Shown here: in pieces, positions 1-8,911 of the stretch
Position numbering within the stretch: position 1 is the first letter of the stretch
Layout: each line of letters begins with the position of its first letter
NCBI RefSeq assembly: GCF_022565475.1
Contig: NZ_JAIUMR010000004.1
Coordinates: 132,557-196,556 of the forward strand
Length of the DNA: 64,000 nucleotides
Source: Aliidiomarina sp.
Lineage (GTDB): Bacteria > Pseudomonadota > Gammaproteobacteria > Enterobacterales > Alteromonadaceae
Reading direction: 5' to 3'
The notes under the pieces: model-generated
Database searches by the model: none
What the model was told of the DNA's origin: nothing
The model's input: only the letters and a program-made list of their open reading frames with translations
Translations under genes and position numbers: made by a program

Positions 1-201
1 TGTTGTGACCAAGACAGTGCGTGTTATTTAAATTGCCCAGTGGACTGTGGTCATTGCCTGTCCGTCGGCCACGGTTGTATGGCGGCGCTGACTGGCTTGA
101 ATATAGCCTCGCCCATTCTCATTGAATTCGCAATTCAAGGTTCTGTTCCCGACTATTCGCTGCTCCTCGTGCAGGCCACGAAACCCCCGATTATTGCCTA
201 A
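1..201 (+). CDS. 3' end of a small Cys-rich protein, function unknown (partial)
   Basis: The frame is open from the window edge to a TAA at 199-201, giving 66 residues; the start lies outside the window. The first 26 visible residues contain seven Cys (positions 1, 2, 8, 12, 16, 19, 26), including a C-x3-C-x2-C run, followed by a hydrophobic stretch and a short tail. Sixty-five bases separate it from the CusB-like adaptor, so it probably belongs to the same metal-efflux operon, where small Cys/His-rich proteins are common. A role in metal binding is inference only; I do not recognise the family. It is too short and lacks a start here, so simple ORF calling would miss it. Confidence 0.55.
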   Translation, partial: CCDQDSACYLNCPVDCGHCLSVGHGCMAALTGLNIASPILIEFAIQGSVPDYSLLLVQATKPPIIA

Positions 202-266
202 CCAAACTGTGTTGTGACAGGGCGCACTTTGCGTTCATGTTTTTTGCTTTGGTTAGGAATCCATTT

Positions 267-2168
267 ATGTTTCAGCGTTCACTTTGTAATCGCACGAAGT
301 GCGTGGTTTGTCTACTTACCGTTCTGGCTCTGTTCGTGAGTCCTATTGGACACGCGTTACAAGCTCATAACCACAGTCATGCTCATGCATCTGGGCAGCA
401 AACGAGTTCGTCCGCGCAGAATAGCCAAGCGCTGTTTGCTGCGCCGCAAGAATACACCTGCTCGATGCATCCCACCTTTCGCTCGACCGACCCAAATGAT
501 CGTTGCCCAATTTGCGGCATGGAGCTGATTCCGGTCGCATCTGGCGGTGACGATGATGGTGAGGTCGTAAGGATTGAATTTAGCGGCCGCAGTTTGGCCT
601 TGCTCGGATTGCAAACTGAGCCTGCGCAACGTGGTGCGGCGACACAAGACATCAGCCTAACCGGCACGCTCGATTATGACGAGCGCAGCCTGACGACGAT
701 TAGTGCTTGGACGAGCGGCCGCATTGACCGTTTATATGTCAACTTTACCGGTGCGTATGTACAGCAGGGCGAGCCTTTGCTGGAATTGTATAGCCCCGAG
801 CTGTTAGTGGCACAGCAAGATTTGCTGCAAGCGGTGCAAGTGGCCCGCAGTCAAAACCCCCGACAGATCCAAGAACAAGCTGAACTAACGCTGCAAGCAG
901 CGCGATCGCGTTTGCGTTTGTTAGGGATAACGACCGCGCAAATTGACGAGATTATTGTGCAAGGAAAAATTAGCGAGCGGGTAGTGATTCGCGCCCCAAG
1001 TTCAGGCTTGGTCACTGGCCGTATGGTCAGCCAAGGCGACTACGTTGCCACTGGCGAGATGCTGTTGCAGTTAGCGGACAGTGACAAGATGTGGTTACTT
1101 TTGGATGTCTTTGAACGTGATCTGCACTACTTCCAAACGGGGCAAACATTAACTATTGAAGTGAGCCAGCCGGGGCATCCGCGCCATGCGGTGCAAGGCG
1201 AAGTGGTGGCGTTAGCCCCAAGAATTGATGCCCAGCGCCGGACACGAGAAATGCGCGTGGCATTAAACGAATCATTATCGGTGCAAAGCGCCGGCGGTTT
1301 CGTGCGCGCGAGCGTTCAGCTAGAACACGCGGATGTCTTGACCATTCCAGTATCCGCGCCACTGATCACCGGTAAGCGTGCGGTTGTCTATGTGCAAGAG
1401 GAGGCCAACAGCGGTGCGTTCGCGGCACGCGAGGTTGAGCTAGGTCGTCGTTTGGGGGACCGCTACGAAGTATTGAGTGGCTTGGAAGCGGAAGAACTTG
1501 TGGTGAGTCGCGGCGCGTTTCGGATTGACAGCGAGCTACAGTTGCGCGGCCGACCCAGTATGATGTCACCGAGCGGAGGCGGTGCACCGGTTCATGATCA
1601 TGGTGGCGCTCACGGCAGCACTCAAGGCAGCGAGCAGGGATCTGATATCGGTAATGCGAACGGTAATGCGCACGGTAATGCGCACAGCGCCCCAGCGCAA
1701 ACGAGCGACACAGCAGCAGCGACTGCAACCATTGAATTCGATGCCAGTGTCGATGCATCTTCAGTCTTTGCAGCCTATCACCAAATGTGGGCGGCATTGC
1801 ACAGTGACGACCTGCCTGCATGGCAACAAGCGGCCAGTGATTTTCATAACGCAGTGGCCGCTGTGTCCTGGCCGAGTGCTTTGGCCGAGCAAGAAGCACA
1901 GCTCAACACGGGTGCCGGTCATGCCCATCACGTCGGTCGCATCAGTGTTGCCCGGGATCAATTTTACGACCATTCACAAGCGATGATTGCATTGGCGGAA
2001 GCTGGTTATCATCACGGTGAATTGCACCTAATGTTTTGTCCAATGGCGCGCCGAGGCCAAGGTGCTTATTGGTTGCAAGAACACGATGAACTGCTGAACC
2101 CTTACTTTGGTTCGCGCATGCTGCGCTGTGGTGACCATATGGGCGTGCTAGTGGGAGGAAACCACTAA
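267..2168 (+). CDS. cusB: CusB-like RND periplasmic adaptor with N-terminal metal-binding and C-terminal DUF3347-like domains
   Basis: This is the periplasmic membrane-fusion subunit of a heavy-metal (Cu/Ag type) efflux pump, linking the inner-membrane CusA partner to an outer-membrane channel. The open frame begins at 237, but the ATG at 267 has a TAGGA about 8 nt upstream and is preferred. A signal-like hydrophobic segment is followed by a His-rich stretch, then a heavy-metal-binding domain (YTCSMHP ... CPICGM, residues 73-100 of the long form). The barrel-sandwich/hairpin adaptor core occupies about 115-450. A Gly/His/Asn-rich linker (about 460-500) precedes a DUF3347-like domain ending in FCPMARRGQG and NPYFGSRMLRCG. 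The stop overlaps the cusA start (TAATG). The metal is not proven; Met/His/Cys content favours copper or silver. Confidence 0.88.
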   Translation: MFQRSLCNRTKCVVCLLTVLALFVSPIGHALQAHNHSHAHASGQQTSSSAQNSQALFAAPQEYTCSMHPTFRSTDPNDRCPICGMELIPVASGGDDDGEVVRIEFSGRSLALLGLQTEPAQRGAATQDISLTGTLDYDERSLTTISAWTSGRIDRLYVNFTGAYVQQGEPLLELYSPELLVAQQDLLQAVQVARSQNPRQIQEQAELTLQAARSRLRLLGITTAQIDEIIVQGKISERVVIRAPSSGLVTGRMVSQGDYVATGEMLLQLADSDKMWLLLDVFERDLHYFQTGQTLTIEVSQPGHPRHAVQGEVVALAPRIDAQRRTREMRVALNESLSVQSAGGFVRASVQLEHADVLTIPVSAPLITGKRAVVYVQEEANSGAFAAREVELGRRLGDRYEVLSGLEAEELVVSRGAFRIDSELQLRGRPSMMSPSGGGAPVHDHGGAHGSTQGSEQGSDIGNANGNAHGNAHSAPAQTSDTAAATATIEFDASVDASSVFAAYHQMWAALHSDDLPAWQQAASDFHNAVAAVSWPSALAEQEAQLNTGAGHAHHVGRISVARDQFYDHSQAMIALAEAGYHHGELHLMFCPMARRGQGAYWLQEHDELLNPYFGSRMLRCGDHMGVLVGGNH

Positions 2169-5100
2169 TGGTGCACTGGTTGCTAAACAATAAACTAGTG
2201 GTTGCATTGCTCACCGTGGTGGTGATTTTTGCTGGTGTAGCGGTGGCTCCCTTTCGTTGGGACACTGGCTTACCGTCGTCACCGGTCGCCGTTGACGCAA
2301 TTCCAAACCTCGGTGAAAACCAACAGATAGTCTTTACCGAATGGCCTGGACGTTCGCCACAAGACGTTGACGACCAAGTGAGTTATCCGTTGTCGGTGGC
2401 GCTTATGGGCGTTCCGGGCGTGAAAGACGTGCGCACTTTGTCGATGTTCGGTTTTTCCAGTATTTCAGTGATATTCAATGACGACATTGAGTTTTACTGG
2501 GCCCGCTCACGGCTGTTAGAAAAGCTTAGTAGTCTGCCGGCGGGGACGTTACCGACCGGTGTGCAACCCGCATTAGGGCCCGATGCTACCGGCCTAGGAC
2601 AAGTGTATTGGTACACACTCGAAGGTCGTGACCCAGACGGCGAACCCATTGGCGGTTGGGATCTCGACGAGCTGCGAGCGATTCAAGATTGGTACGTGCG
2701 TTATGGCTTACTAGCGGCAGAAGGCATTAGCGAAGTGGCCTCCATTGGTGGCTATGTGCGTGAATATCAAATTGATGTCGACCCCGACGCACTGCGCTAT
2801 TACGACGTCTCGCTCGAGCAGGTGATGCAGGCAGTGGCCGAGTCGAACCTCGACATTGGTGCGCGTACAACTGAGATTAATCGGGTTGAGTACATGGTCC
2901 GAGGCGTTGGCTTTATCCGCGCTTTGGCGGACATTGAAGCGGCGGTTGTGCGCGTTAACGCCAACGGCACGCCAATTCGCGTTGCTGACGTCGCCACCGT
3001 TGGACTTGGTCCGGCCGAACGGCGCGGTGCACTCGATGTTGCTGGCGCTGAAGCGGTCGGTGGTGTGGTGACGGTGCGCGAAGGATATAATCCATTAGCG
3101 GCGATTGAGAATGCCAAAGCGGAAATTGACCGCCTCGCTCCGAGCTTACCGGCACGTGCGGTTGTCGACTGGCAACAGGTGAGTGTCAGCGAGGTTAGCG
3201 CATTTGCACACCAACAAGGGTTGCCGGAATTCCGCTCGGCAACGCTGAACTTCGACGACAATGAACAACGGCAATGGGCACAGTGGCTACAAAGTCATCC
3301 GCGCGAACGTTGGCCGAGTTGGTTGAATTTGAGTCAGGTGACACTAGTCCCATTTTATGACCGCTCGACCTTAATTACCGAGACATTGGGCACGCTCAAC
3401 GATGCACTCGTTCAGCAGTTGTTAGTTACTGCTGCGGTCGTGCTGTTAATGTTGCTGCACTTACGCTCTGCGCTCACCGTGGCGGCAATGCTACCGTTAG
3501 CGGTGTTGATGACGTTTATTGGCATGCGTTTGCTCGGCGTCGAAGCAAATATTGTCGCCCTAGCCGGGATTGCCATCGCGATAGGCACCATTGTCGATAT
3601 GGGGATTATTGTGACCGACAATATTCTCCGTCTACGCAAACAACAGCCTGAACTTTCTGCTCACGATGCAGTTGTCAAAGGTAGCCAAGAAGTCGGCCCA
3701 GCGGTATTGACGGCGATCGCCACGACTGTGATTAGTTTTTTACCGGTGTTCACCATGACCGGTGCCGAAGGTAAGCTGTTTACCCCTTTGGCGTATACCA
3801 AAACGTTAGTGCTGATTGCTGCCATTGTGTTGGCGTTGGTCGTGGTGCCGATTCTCCTACGGATGTTGCTCAGCGACCGCTTGCGCGGGCTGGATCATTG
3901 GCTAAAACGGCATCGGGCGATTTATCGCGTGACCTATATTGCACTTGTGGTTGTCGTGATGATCGGCTTGGCTGCTCTGTGGGAACCGCTTGGTCCAGCC
4001 GCTGGATCGGTTCGCAATACACTGTTTGTGGTGTTTTTGTTTGCCGTTGTTGTCGGTGGCTTCACACTGCTACTCAAACTTTACGAGCCGATTCTACGTT
4101 GGTGTTTGCGCTTTAAAGCCATCTTCCTCGCGCTACCCACGTTAGTGATTATCGCTGGGTTGGCTATCATCCCAGGTTTGGGGCGGGAGTTTATGCCGGC
4201 ATTGGACGAGGGATCGTTTTTGCTGATGCCGACGACCATGCCGCACGCCTCGATTGGCGAGGCTCTGGATGTGCTCAGCCAGCAAGACCGAGCCATTGCT
4301 GCGATTCCGGAAGTGGAGTCGGTGGTTGGTAAAATTGGTCGGGCGGAAACCGCGCTGGATCCGGCTCCGGTGTCGATGATCGAAACCGTGATCAATTACA
4401 AAAACGAGTTTAAGACCGATGCCAATGGTCGACGGTTAAACTTCCAAGTCGACGCGGCCGGCGAGTTTGTCCGCGACGAGCGTGGCGAATTGATTATCGA
4501 TCGACGCGGCCGGCCTTATCGACATTGGCGTGAGCATATTCACAGCCCACGCGATATTTGGGATGAAATTGTCCGTGCCGCGCAGGTTCCGGGTGTCACC
4601 TCAGCGCCACGTTTGCAGCCGATTGAAACGCGTCAGCTAATGTTGCAAACCGGCATGCGTGCAGCCATGGGCGTGAAAGTTCAGGCTCCCGACTTAGCCA
4701 CATTGGAGAGCGCTGCACTGGCCATTGAAGCGACATTGCGGGAATCGCCAGGGGTGAATCAGGCGTCCGTGAGTGCCGAGCGCGTGATCGGAAGTCCATA
4801 TTTAGAAGTACACCTGCAACGTCATGAAATTGCCCGTTATGGTCTTTCCATTACGGCCGTGCAGAATACCGTGGCGGCAGCGATTGGTGGGATGGAAGTG
4901 ACGCGAACCGTTGAAGGGCGAGAGCGTTATCCGGTGCGCGTGCGCTATCAACGGGAACGCCGCGATGACATCGAAAGTATGCTGAATGTGTTGGTCAGTA
5001 CCCCGTCTGGTGCGCAAATTCCGTTAGCCGAGTTAGCGACAATTGAATTCCAGCGTGGACCACAGATGATTCGCTCGGAAAACACCTTCTTAACTGCCTA

Positions 5101-5875
5101 TGTCACGTTTGGAGCAGCAAACGGTTTTGCCGAAGTGGAAGCCGTTGAAGCAGCACAACAGCACTTGCAGCAAGCGCGTCAGAATGGCTCGCTGCAGCTA
5201 GCGCCGGGCGTCAGTTATAGTTTTGCCGGTAGCTACCAACAACAGCAAAGTGCGATGGCAACCTTGCAGGTGGTGATACCGCTGTCGCTGACGCTGATCT
5301 TTATTCTGTTGTATCTGCAGTTTAAGCAAGTGAGCACCGCCATGATGGTATTCAGCGGCATTGCAGTTGCTTGGGCCGGTGGCTTTATCATGCTGCATCT
5401 TTATGGTCAGAGTTGGTTTGCCAATTTCAGCCTGCCGTTTATTACGCAAGGCGTTACGTTACGAGAGATTTTTCAGTTTGACGTTACCCACCTGAGTGTT
5501 GCCGTGTGGGTTGGTTTCCTCGCTCTATTCGGGATTGCTGTGGATGACGGCGTGGTCATGGCCACCTATCTGAAGCAACGATTTGCCGAAGGTTACAGCC
5601 ATAGTATTGCTGACATTCGCGAGCGTACTGTCGAGGCGGGTTTACAGCGGGTGCGTCCGTGTTTAATGACCAGTGCAACGACGATCTTGGCGCTCTTCCC
5701 GGTGTTAACCGCAACCGGCCGCGGTGCGGATCTAATGATTCCAATGGCGATTCCAACCGTGGGTGGCTTGACCTTTGTGGTGCTGAGTATGTTTGTGGTG
5801 CCCATTCTCTATTGCTGGCGCGAAGAGTTGCGACTCCGTTGGCAACAATACCGTGCCGACAAAACGATGGGTTAA
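2168..5875 (+). CDS. cusA: CusA/CzcA-family heavy-metal RND efflux permease, enlarged form
   Basis: This is the proton-driven inner-membrane pump subunit of the metal-efflux complex. It starts on the A of the cusB stop codon, so translation is coupled. Family signatures include the N-terminal segment with IPNLGENQQIVFTEWPGRSP, the VASIGGYVREYQIDVDP region, VGKIGRAETALDPAPVSM, and a C-terminal GIAVDDGVV segment in the last transmembrane half. At 1235 residues it is about 190 longer than E. coli CusA. The extra sequence is spread over several inserts: about 335-395 (periplasmic), about 580-638 (seems to add two membrane helices), about 743-798 (charged) and about 1078-1108. Met residues in the QTGMRAAMG stretch could serve the periplasmic metal site. 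No CusC-like channel lies downstream; it may lie upstream of the window. Confidence 0.9.
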   Translation: MVHWLLNNKLVVALLTVVVIFAGVAVAPFRWDTGLPSSPVAVDAIPNLGENQQIVFTEWPGRSPQDVDDQVSYPLSVALMGVPGVKDVRTLSMFGFSSISVIFNDDIEFYWARSRLLEKLSSLPAGTLPTGVQPALGPDATGLGQVYWYTLEGRDPDGEPIGGWDLDELRAIQDWYVRYGLLAAEGISEVASIGGYVREYQIDVDPDALRYYDVSLEQVMQAVAESNLDIGARTTEINRVEYMVRGVGFIRALADIEAAVVRVNANGTPIRVADVATVGLGPAERRGALDVAGAEAVGGVVTVREGYNPLAAIENAKAEIDRLAPSLPARAVVDWQQVSVSEVSAFAHQQGLPEFRSATLNFDDNEQRQWAQWLQSHPRERWPSWLNLSQVTLVPFYDRSTLITETLGTLNDALVQQLLVTAAVVLLMLLHLRSALTVAAMLPLAVLMTFIGMRLLGVEANIVALAGIAIAIGTIVDMGIIVTDNILRLRKQQPELSAHDAVVKGSQEVGPAVLTAIATTVISFLPVFTMTGAEGKLFTPLAYTKTLVLIAAIVLALVVVPILLRMLLSDRLRGLDHWLKRHRAIYRVTYIALVVVVMIGLAALWEPLGPAAGSVRNTLFVVFLFAVVVGGFTLLLKLYEPILRWCLRFKAIFLALPTLVIIAGLAIIPGLGREFMPALDEGSFLLMPTTMPHASIGEALDVLSQQDRAIAAIPEVESVVGKIGRAETALDPAPVSMIETVINYKNEFKTDANGRRLNFQVDAAGEFVRDERGELIIDRRGRPYRHWREHIHSPRDIWDEIVRAAQVPGVTSAPRLQPIETRQLMLQTGMRAAMGVKVQAPDLATLESAALAIEATLRESPGVNQASVSAERVIGSPYLEVHLQRHEIARYGLSITAVQNTVAAAIGGMEVTRTVEGRERYPVRVRYQRERRDDIESMLNVLVSTPSGAQIPLAELATIEFQRGPQMIRSENTFLTAYVTFGAANGFAEVEAVEAAQQHLQQARQNGSLQLAPGVSYSFAGSYQQQQSAMATLQVVIPLSLTLIFILLYLQFKQVSTAMMVFSGIAVAWAGGFIMLHLYGQSWFANFSLPFITQGVTLREIFQFDVTHLSVAVWVGFLALFGIAVDDGVVMATYLKQRFAEGYSHSIADIRERTVEAGLQRVRPCLMTSATTILALFPVLTATGRGADLMIPMAIPTVGGLTFVVLSMFVVPILYCWREELRLRWQQYRADKTMG

Positions 5876-5949
5876 ATTTGCGTGCGAGCTGATTTTCTGA
5901 AAAAGTATGTTGGCAAAAACAGAAGCCAAACAAGGAACGCCTGCTACCG

Positions 5950-7770
5950 ATGCTGTCTATCGCTCGTTTAAAATTAGAAGTGCTCGGCAACATCCGCTAT
6001 CACCGGCGGTCGTTGTTGGCTTTTCATGTGTATTTCGCCATTTTAATGGTGGTGGTATTAGTGCCAGCCAGTGCTTGGCTGTTAACCGCTTTGGTCACGC
6101 TCACGGGTACCAGCTTAATTGGCAACGAAGATTTGTTGCGGTTTTTATTGCAACCTTCTGGTTTGGCGTGGGCATTGATTTCATTGACGCTCCTTGCTGT
6201 TGCGGTGTTTTTTCAGCATGCCGGAATGATGCTGATTACCACGCGTAACCGCGAAGGTAAGTTTCACACTGCAGCTCAGGCGCTGTGGTACTTACTGCTG
6301 CATAGTAAAGCGATTCTGGCCCTAGCAATGCTGCAAGTTGCCATTCATTTAGTCTTGTTGGTACCCGTGCTACTCGCGGTTGGCTGGGCTTTTCAGCACT
6401 TTCTAGGCGGCTATGATATTTATTACGTGATCAACGCGCATCCGCCGGAGATGTGGTGGTTCTTGGCCTGCTTTACGTTCGCCAGCCTCTGGGTGCTGCT
6501 GATTCACGGTAATTTATATTTACGTTGGGCAATGGCATTACCGGCCATGATTTTAGAAAACCGTGGGCCGGTGTCGGCATTGAACCGGAGCGCCGAACTC
6601 ACGTTAGGCACGCGCCGCAGAATTGCGCTGACTTTGTTGTCGGTCGCGGCGGTGCTCGCGTCGCTGCCATTCTTGGTGTCATGGTTATTCGACGGCCTCG
6701 GCTGGACTTTATTTAGCTTATTACCGGATCAGGATCGCATCATCGCTCTCACGGTACTGGTGCTGTTGGTAAGTTACGCCTTGTCGAATTTACTTGCTGG
6801 TTTTATTGCCGTCAGTGGTAATAGCTTAACTTTGCTGCGCTTGTATCATCAGTACTGTGAAGACCAAGGTGTGAGTGAAAAAGCGTGCCCGAGTCAAACC
6901 CAAGAGCCGCGTAATACGGGTGTTTTTGCCATCGGTATTGAGGTTGTACTGGTCGTGTTTGCGCTGGTGCAAGTGACCTATGCGGTGCAGCAGTTTCGTC
7001 CGGCAGAGGAAGTTCTTAATATCGCCCACCGTGGTAACTCGTGGGACGCTCCAGAAAATACCTTAGCCGCAATTGAGCGCGCGATTGTCGATGGCGCTGA
7101 TTATGTTGAACTGGACGTGCGTCATACAGCCGATGGTCAGCTAGTACTCATTCACGACCGTGATATGTTGCGCATAGCTGGTGAGCCAAGACCAATTTGG
7201 ATGGTGGACTTCAGTGAAGTGCAGGATCGCGATATCGGCAGTTGGTTCGCGCCAGAGTTTAGCAATGAGCGTTTGCCCACATTAGCGCAGGCAGTCGAGC
7301 TCTTGCGCGGGCGAGCGGGACTCTATTTAGAAGTGAAGGGCGCGCCACAGATGCCCGATTTAGTGCCGATGGTAGTGGCTGAACTTCGGCGGCTTGAATT
7401 CATCGATGAGACCATTTTAGCGTCACTAGCTCCAGCGGACTTGGCTGCAGCGCGCGCCATTGAGCCGCAATTGCGAACCAGTTTGCTGGTGCATACATCG
7501 GTCGGCAGGCTGGCAGGGCAAGACGTTGACATGTATGGTATTCGAGCGGCTTTAGCGACCCCAAGAAATTTAAATCGCCTGCGCGCACAGGAGCAGGGCG
7601 TACATGTTTGGACCGTCAACGACGTCGCTGGCATGGAACGAATGATCGATATCGGTGTCGATGGCATTATAACCGATCGCCCCGATGTGCTGGCTGACGT
7701 GTTGCAGCAACGAGCGGAATTGAACCCTGTCGAACGATGGTTGTTACGTTTTCGCTATCGACTTTGGTAA
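5950..7770 (+). CDS. Membrane-anchored glycerophosphodiester phosphodiesterase
   Basis: This enzyme hydrolyses glycerophosphodiesters to sn-glycerol 3-phosphate and an alcohol. The first ~340 residues form an integral membrane domain with about seven to eight hydrophobic helices, like the membrane domain seen fused to some GDPDs. The catalytic TIM-barrel domain follows from about residue 355: IAHRGNSWDAPENT carries the catalytic HR and the metal-ligand E, then VELDVRHTADGQLVLIHD and YLEVKG, and it ends with WTVND and GIITDRPD. Length is 606 residues. An AAGGAA lies about 12 nt upstream of the ATG. An overlapping frame at 5907-6248 is judged a shadow. The gene stands alone between cusA and ogt, with 74 bases to cusA. 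The substrate lipid is unknown. Confidence 0.85.
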   Translation: MLSIARLKLEVLGNIRYHRRSLLAFHVYFAILMVVVLVPASAWLLTALVTLTGTSLIGNEDLLRFLLQPSGLAWALISLTLLAVAVFFQHAGMMLITTRNREGKFHTAAQALWYLLLHSKAILALAMLQVAIHLVLLVPVLLAVGWAFQHFLGGYDIYYVINAHPPEMWWFLACFTFASLWVLLIHGNLYLRWAMALPAMILENRGPVSALNRSAELTLGTRRRIALTLLSVAAVLASLPFLVSWLFDGLGWTLFSLLPDQDRIIALTVLVLLVSYALSNLLAGFIAVSGNSLTLLRLYHQYCEDQGVSEKACPSQTQEPRNTGVFAIGIEVVLVVFALVQVTYAVQQFRPAEEVLNIAHRGNSWDAPENTLAAIERAIVDGADYVELDVRHTADGQLVLIHDRDMLRIAGEPRPIWMVDFSEVQDRDIGSWFAPEFSNERLPTLAQAVELLRGRAGLYLEVKGAPQMPDLVPMVVAELRRLEFIDETILASLAPADLAAARAIEPQLRTSLLVHTSVGRLAGQDVDMYGIRAALATPRNLNRLRAQEQGVHVWTVNDVAGMERMIDIGVDGIITDRPDVLADVLQQRAELNPVERWLLRFRYRLW

Positions 7771-7786
7771 ACCGAGGAGAATCATC

Positions 7787-8263
7787 ATGATCGCATCGCG
7801 TGTGGTCGATAGCCCGCTTGGGCCAATCACTATGAAGGCAACGGCCAAAGGAATTTATGGCTTAGATTTTGGGACTCATGTTCAGGAAAAGGCGCAACCC
7901 CAGCCGCTTGAACAAGCGCAGGCCGAAGGGTGGTTGTCGCAGCTCAGCGCAGAGTTAGCTGAATATTTTGCCGGACAGCGTCAGCAGTTTACCGTGCCTT
8001 TAGTGCCGCACGGCACCGAGTTTCAACAACAGGTTTGGCAAGCACTGACCACGATTCCTTATGGGGCAACAGAAAGTTATCGTTGGTTAGCGGAGCAAGT
8101 GTCTCGTCCTCGGGGCTTTCAAGCGGTGGGGCAGGCCAATGGCCGCAACCCGATCGCGATTTTAATTCCCTGCCATCGAGTCATTAACCTAAACGGTAGA
8201 CTTGGTGGTTACAGCGGTGGACTCGACAAAAAGGAGTGGTTACTTGCGCATGAAGCACGTTAA
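7787..8263 (+). CDS. ogt: Methylated-DNA--protein-cysteine S-methyltransferase (Ogt/MGMT)
   Basis: This suicide DNA-repair protein transfers the alkyl group from O6-alkylguanine or O4-alkylthymine to its own cysteine. The acceptor motif IPCHRVI is present near residue 129, preceded by the helix-turn-helix DNA-binding region (about 80-125, with QVWQAL and YRWLAEQ) and followed by GRLGGYSGGLDKK. Its length of 158 residues fits stand-alone Ogt without an AdaA-type domain. GAGGAG sits just upstream of the ATG. The last 14 bases overlap the start of the downstream lipoprotein gene, so the two are probably co-expressed. Confidence 0.93.
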   Translation: MIASRVVDSPLGPITMKATAKGIYGLDFGTHVQEKAQPQPLEQAQAEGWLSQLSAELAEYFAGQRQQFTVPLVPHGTEFQQQVWQALTTIPYGATESYRWLAEQVSRPRGFQAVGQANGRNPIAILIPCHRVINLNGRLGGYSGGLDKKEWLLAHEAR

Positions 8264-8909
8264 TGCAGTTAAAATTGTCGGCGCTGCAATCGGCTTAGTT
8301 GCTATTTTGTCGCTGAGTGGTTGTGGTCGCTCGGAGCCTGTACGCACGACTTTGCCACCGGGAGAATTACCCAGTGTGCAGCGGCAAATGCAAGTATTGA
8401 ATGACTTTACCCTGTCGCAATGGCGGGGGTGCAACACCGACTATGAGCGCGGCCAAATTCTTGGTCGCGATGGGTACCAAAATTACTGGGTATGCTGGGG
8501 AACGACCTCGAGCGAGCACCGTTATGCATTCACTTTGTTAGCGGCACCGGGCAACGAGCAAGGCGCGCAGGTCAAACTTGAGTTTCGCCGTGGCCATGAG
8601 CTCGGCACCAACGCCTTGTTGCGAACTTTCTTTTTGCTCGCCGGGGTCGACGATGAAGATGAGCGCCTGCGCATGCGCTCGGACGTGAGCCGATATTTAA
8701 TTACGCCGCCGGACGTACGTCGGATGATGGTGCAGGCGAGTCAAACGCCCAATGGCTTGATCATGGAAATGGGTTATAACATGCCGCGATCGGGGTATAC
8801 GACGTTGCAGATCAACGCGCGTTTGCCAACGACCGCCAATGAAGAAGAGAGCCCTTCAGCGCCAATGTCACCGATTGAAACTGACGCTGAGGACGACGAG
8901 GAAATTTAG
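8250..8909 (+). CDS. Putative lipoprotein of unknown function
   Basis: The frame is open from 8202, but the ATG at 8250 has AAGGAG upstream and begins a clear lipoprotein signal: positive n-region, hydrophobic core and lipobox LSGC (Cys about residue 25). The mature part is about 195 residues with no recognisable domain. The middle contains conserved-looking aromatic residues (NYWVCWGT, RYAFTLLA) and the C-terminus is strongly acidic. It overlaps ogt by 14 nt on the same strand. It is probably anchored to the inner or outer membrane; function is unknown. Confidence 0.7.
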   Translation: MKHVNAVKIVGAAIGLVAILSLSGCGRSEPVRTTLPPGELPSVQRQMQVLNDFTLSQWRGCNTDYERGQILGRDGYQNYWVCWGTTSSEHRYAFTLLAAPGNEQGAQVKLEFRRGHELGTNALLRTFFLLAGVDDEDERLRMRSDVSRYLITPPDVRRMMVQASQTPNGLIMEMGYNMPRSGYTTLQINARLPTTANEEESPSAPMSPIETDAEDDEEI

Positions 8910-8911
8910 CC

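Noticed and set aside
1366..1899. 177-residue minus-strand open frame inside cusB
   Set aside because: Antisense shadow of a clear gene; composition is Arg/His/Pro-rich, with no start signal or domain.
5907..6248. 113-residue open frame overlapping the GDPD start
   Set aside because: The membrane-domain sequence of the GDPD in the other frame is coherent and full length; this frame shows no family features.
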